A DNA stretch of 64,000 nucleotides from CAZSHX01 sp964606895 (GTDB lineage Bacteria; Bacteroidota; Ignavibacteria; Kapaibacteriales; UBA2268), in the NCBI GenBank assembly GCA_964606895.1, contig CAZSHX010000003.1, forward strand, positions 47,292 to 111,291. Reading direction: 5' to 3'. Below are positions 62,973 through 64,000 of this stretch, piece after piece. A program made the translations under genes and the position numbers. Under the pieces are notes generated by a model. The model saw only the letters and a program-made list of their open reading frames with translations, was not told the DNA's origin and ran no database searches. Position 1 is the first letter of the stretch, and each line of letters opens with the position of its first letter.

Positions 62973-64000
62973 CTAATCGAATAAGAGCATTTGTTCCTCG
63001 GATTTATTTTTTAAACAAGCCCAACCGGAATCAGGTGATTCTAAGAATTTCAACAAATCAATATAAGTCATAAGATGAAATCTTATTACAGAAACTAAAT
63101 TCGAATATGCCCACTTGCGTTCAGTTTGCTTTTGAATAACCAATATTAATAGTTGTACAATCAAACTCACCCAGATTTGTATTTCTATTGCATTTTGAGT
63201 ATCTCCCAAAAAATATTTCAATTGAAAATTCTGCTTCAATCGTTTGAACAGTAACTCAATCTGCCAGCGTCTCTTATATATTTCAGCAATCTTATCAGCC
63301 GGTAAATCGTAATTATTGCAAATAAATTCATATAATTTTTTATGCTCTTCAGACCAGTATGCAATCCTTCTTAGCTCGATTGGTGCAACAGGCTTTCCAA
63401 TTTGTATCTTTTCGTCTTTGAGTACCCCGTTGTCGGTTCCTTCAGGTATGTCAAATTCTTCCATGCTTTTCCAGACAGCATTATCCTTTTGGCGTGTTAC
63501 AAAATAAATACCATCAAGATTCCATTGGCTGTATTGCTTATAATCGTTATACCCTTTGTCGAATACTACTATCGAACCGTTTTTTAATTCCAAGTCCTTT
63601 AAAAAAGTATGGTCATGCCTTGCCGCCGAACTGAATCTTACAAGTGTTGGGACATCTTCCGATGCGTTTATCATCGTGTGCATCTTGATACCTCCTTTCT
63701 TTTTGCCGCTTATCGGATTTCGACCTACTCCTTTCAATATATCGCAAAATAGACTTGTCGTTGTTGAATCTACAATTAATAATTTTTTGATGATTGCATC
63801 TTTTATCCTGCTGTCCGATATAATTTTACGATATTTGTTGTACAATCCAAAATATATATCCGAAAATACTAGGCTATTTCGTTTCCGGTTTGCATCTGAT
63901 ATTGTAATTCGCTTAGGAAAATATTTTAATCCTAAATGATTAATCTTCCCTTCACAGGCAAGGATGATCCCTGCTATATCCCGAAGTGAATTGCAACCGC
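62973..64000 (-). CDS. IS4-family transposase (N-terminus beyond window)
   Basis: The frame is open from the window edge, so the 290-aa version beginning at a TTG (63845) is too short: upstream in frame come SLRDIAGIILACEGKINHLG, KRITISDANRKR and LVFSDIYF, typical of the DUF4372-type N-terminal region. The DDE domain has the first Asp in IVDSTTTSL, the second in VVFDKGYNDY, and the IS4 Y-(2)-R-(3)-E-(6)-K signature in YKRRWQIELLFKRLK. It looks intact as far as it is visible and is probably an active or recently active IS, inserted downstream of the C25 gene. Confidence 0.92.
   Translation of the reverse strand, partial: GCNSLRDIAGIILACEGKINHLGLKYFPKRITISDANRKRNSLVFSDIYFGLYNKYRKIISDSRIKDAIIKKLLIVDSTTTSLFCDILKGVGRNPISGKKKGGIKMHTMINASEDVPTLVRFSSAARHDHTFLKDLELKNGSIVVFDKGYNDYKQYSQWNLDGIYFVTRQKDNAVWKSMEEFDIPEGTDNGVLKDEKIQIGKPVAPIELRRIAYWSEEHKKLYEFICNNYDLPADKIAEIYKRRWQIELLFKRLKQNFQLKYFLGDTQNAIEIQIWVSLIVQLLILVIQKQTERKWAYSNLVSVIRFHLMTYIDLLKFLESPDSGWACLKNKSEEQMLLFD

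Noticed and set aside
63402..63939. Forward-strand ORFs inside the transposase region
   Set aside because: They lie antisense to a frame with intact DDE and YREK motifs.

Overview
The window is AT-rich bacterial DNA from the Bacteroidota/Chlorobiota side of the FCB group. An Ignavibacteria- or Kapabacteria-like lineage would fit, but that placement is an inference. The support is a type IX secretion (T9SS) signature: a PorX-type response regulator, a gingipain-family (C25) peptidase of PorU type, and several large secreted proteins ending in T9SS-like C-terminal sorting domains. Promoter-like TAnnTTTG boxes of the Bacteroidota kind also occur. A run of exactly 100 N inside a tandem repeat marks a scaffold gap, so this is a draft, possibly metagenome-derived, assembly.

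Layout: 1-1940 is the start of a secreted BNR/Asp-box protein that runs off the left edge. 2267-3119 and 19817-20669 are two apparently identical 853-bp truncated insertion sequences. Between them lie PorX, an FN3-domain exported protein, phosphoglycerate kinase, a double GT2-TPR glycosyltransferase, two paralogous ~1080-aa T9SS cargo proteins, RuvA, and a trio of small envelope proteins. From 20.7 to 32.6 kb are another secreted protein, an esterase, a NarX-like histidine kinase and a MarR-TolC-adaptor-RND efflux operon. Then come rpsD, a multi-PAS hybrid histidine kinase, and a 2.4-kb gene-free repeat array (37.07-39.32 kb). A smaller related array lies at 25.70-26.22 kb. After the array: a membrane pyrophosphatase (reverse strand), an FAD/Fe-S oxidoreductase, acyl-CoA dehydrogenase, fused isobutyryl-CoA mutase (IcmF), ETF beta and alpha, a bifunctional nuclease-family protein, a glycosyltransferase-like protein, a CAU tRNA, lysine 6-aminotransferase, an unrecognised four-TM protein, the 1932-aa C25 peptidase, and an IS4-family transposase running off the right edge.

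How genes work together: PorX, the C25 peptidase and the cargo proteins point to an active T9SS. Acyl-CoA dehydrogenase, IcmF and EtfBA form a plausible route for branched/short-chain acyl-CoA oxidation (isobutyryl-CoA to butyryl-CoA to crotonyl-CoA, electrons to ETF). The efflux operon follows a MarR gene with two tandem GTTG-N6-CAAC palindromes just upstream.

The most unusual material is non-coding. Nine copies of a ~115-135-bp two-hairpin element with an invariant TTATTTGAAATAA core sit in two clusters. Each cluster opens with a related ~120-bp leader and closes with the same variant (type 2) element. In the larger cluster three elements are followed by near-identical ~240-bp modules with RNA-like long-range pairing, and other palindromic mini-elements are interspersed. 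A second family of 31-nt hairpins shows compensatory base changes. All comparisons were made by eye; no searches or folding programs were run.
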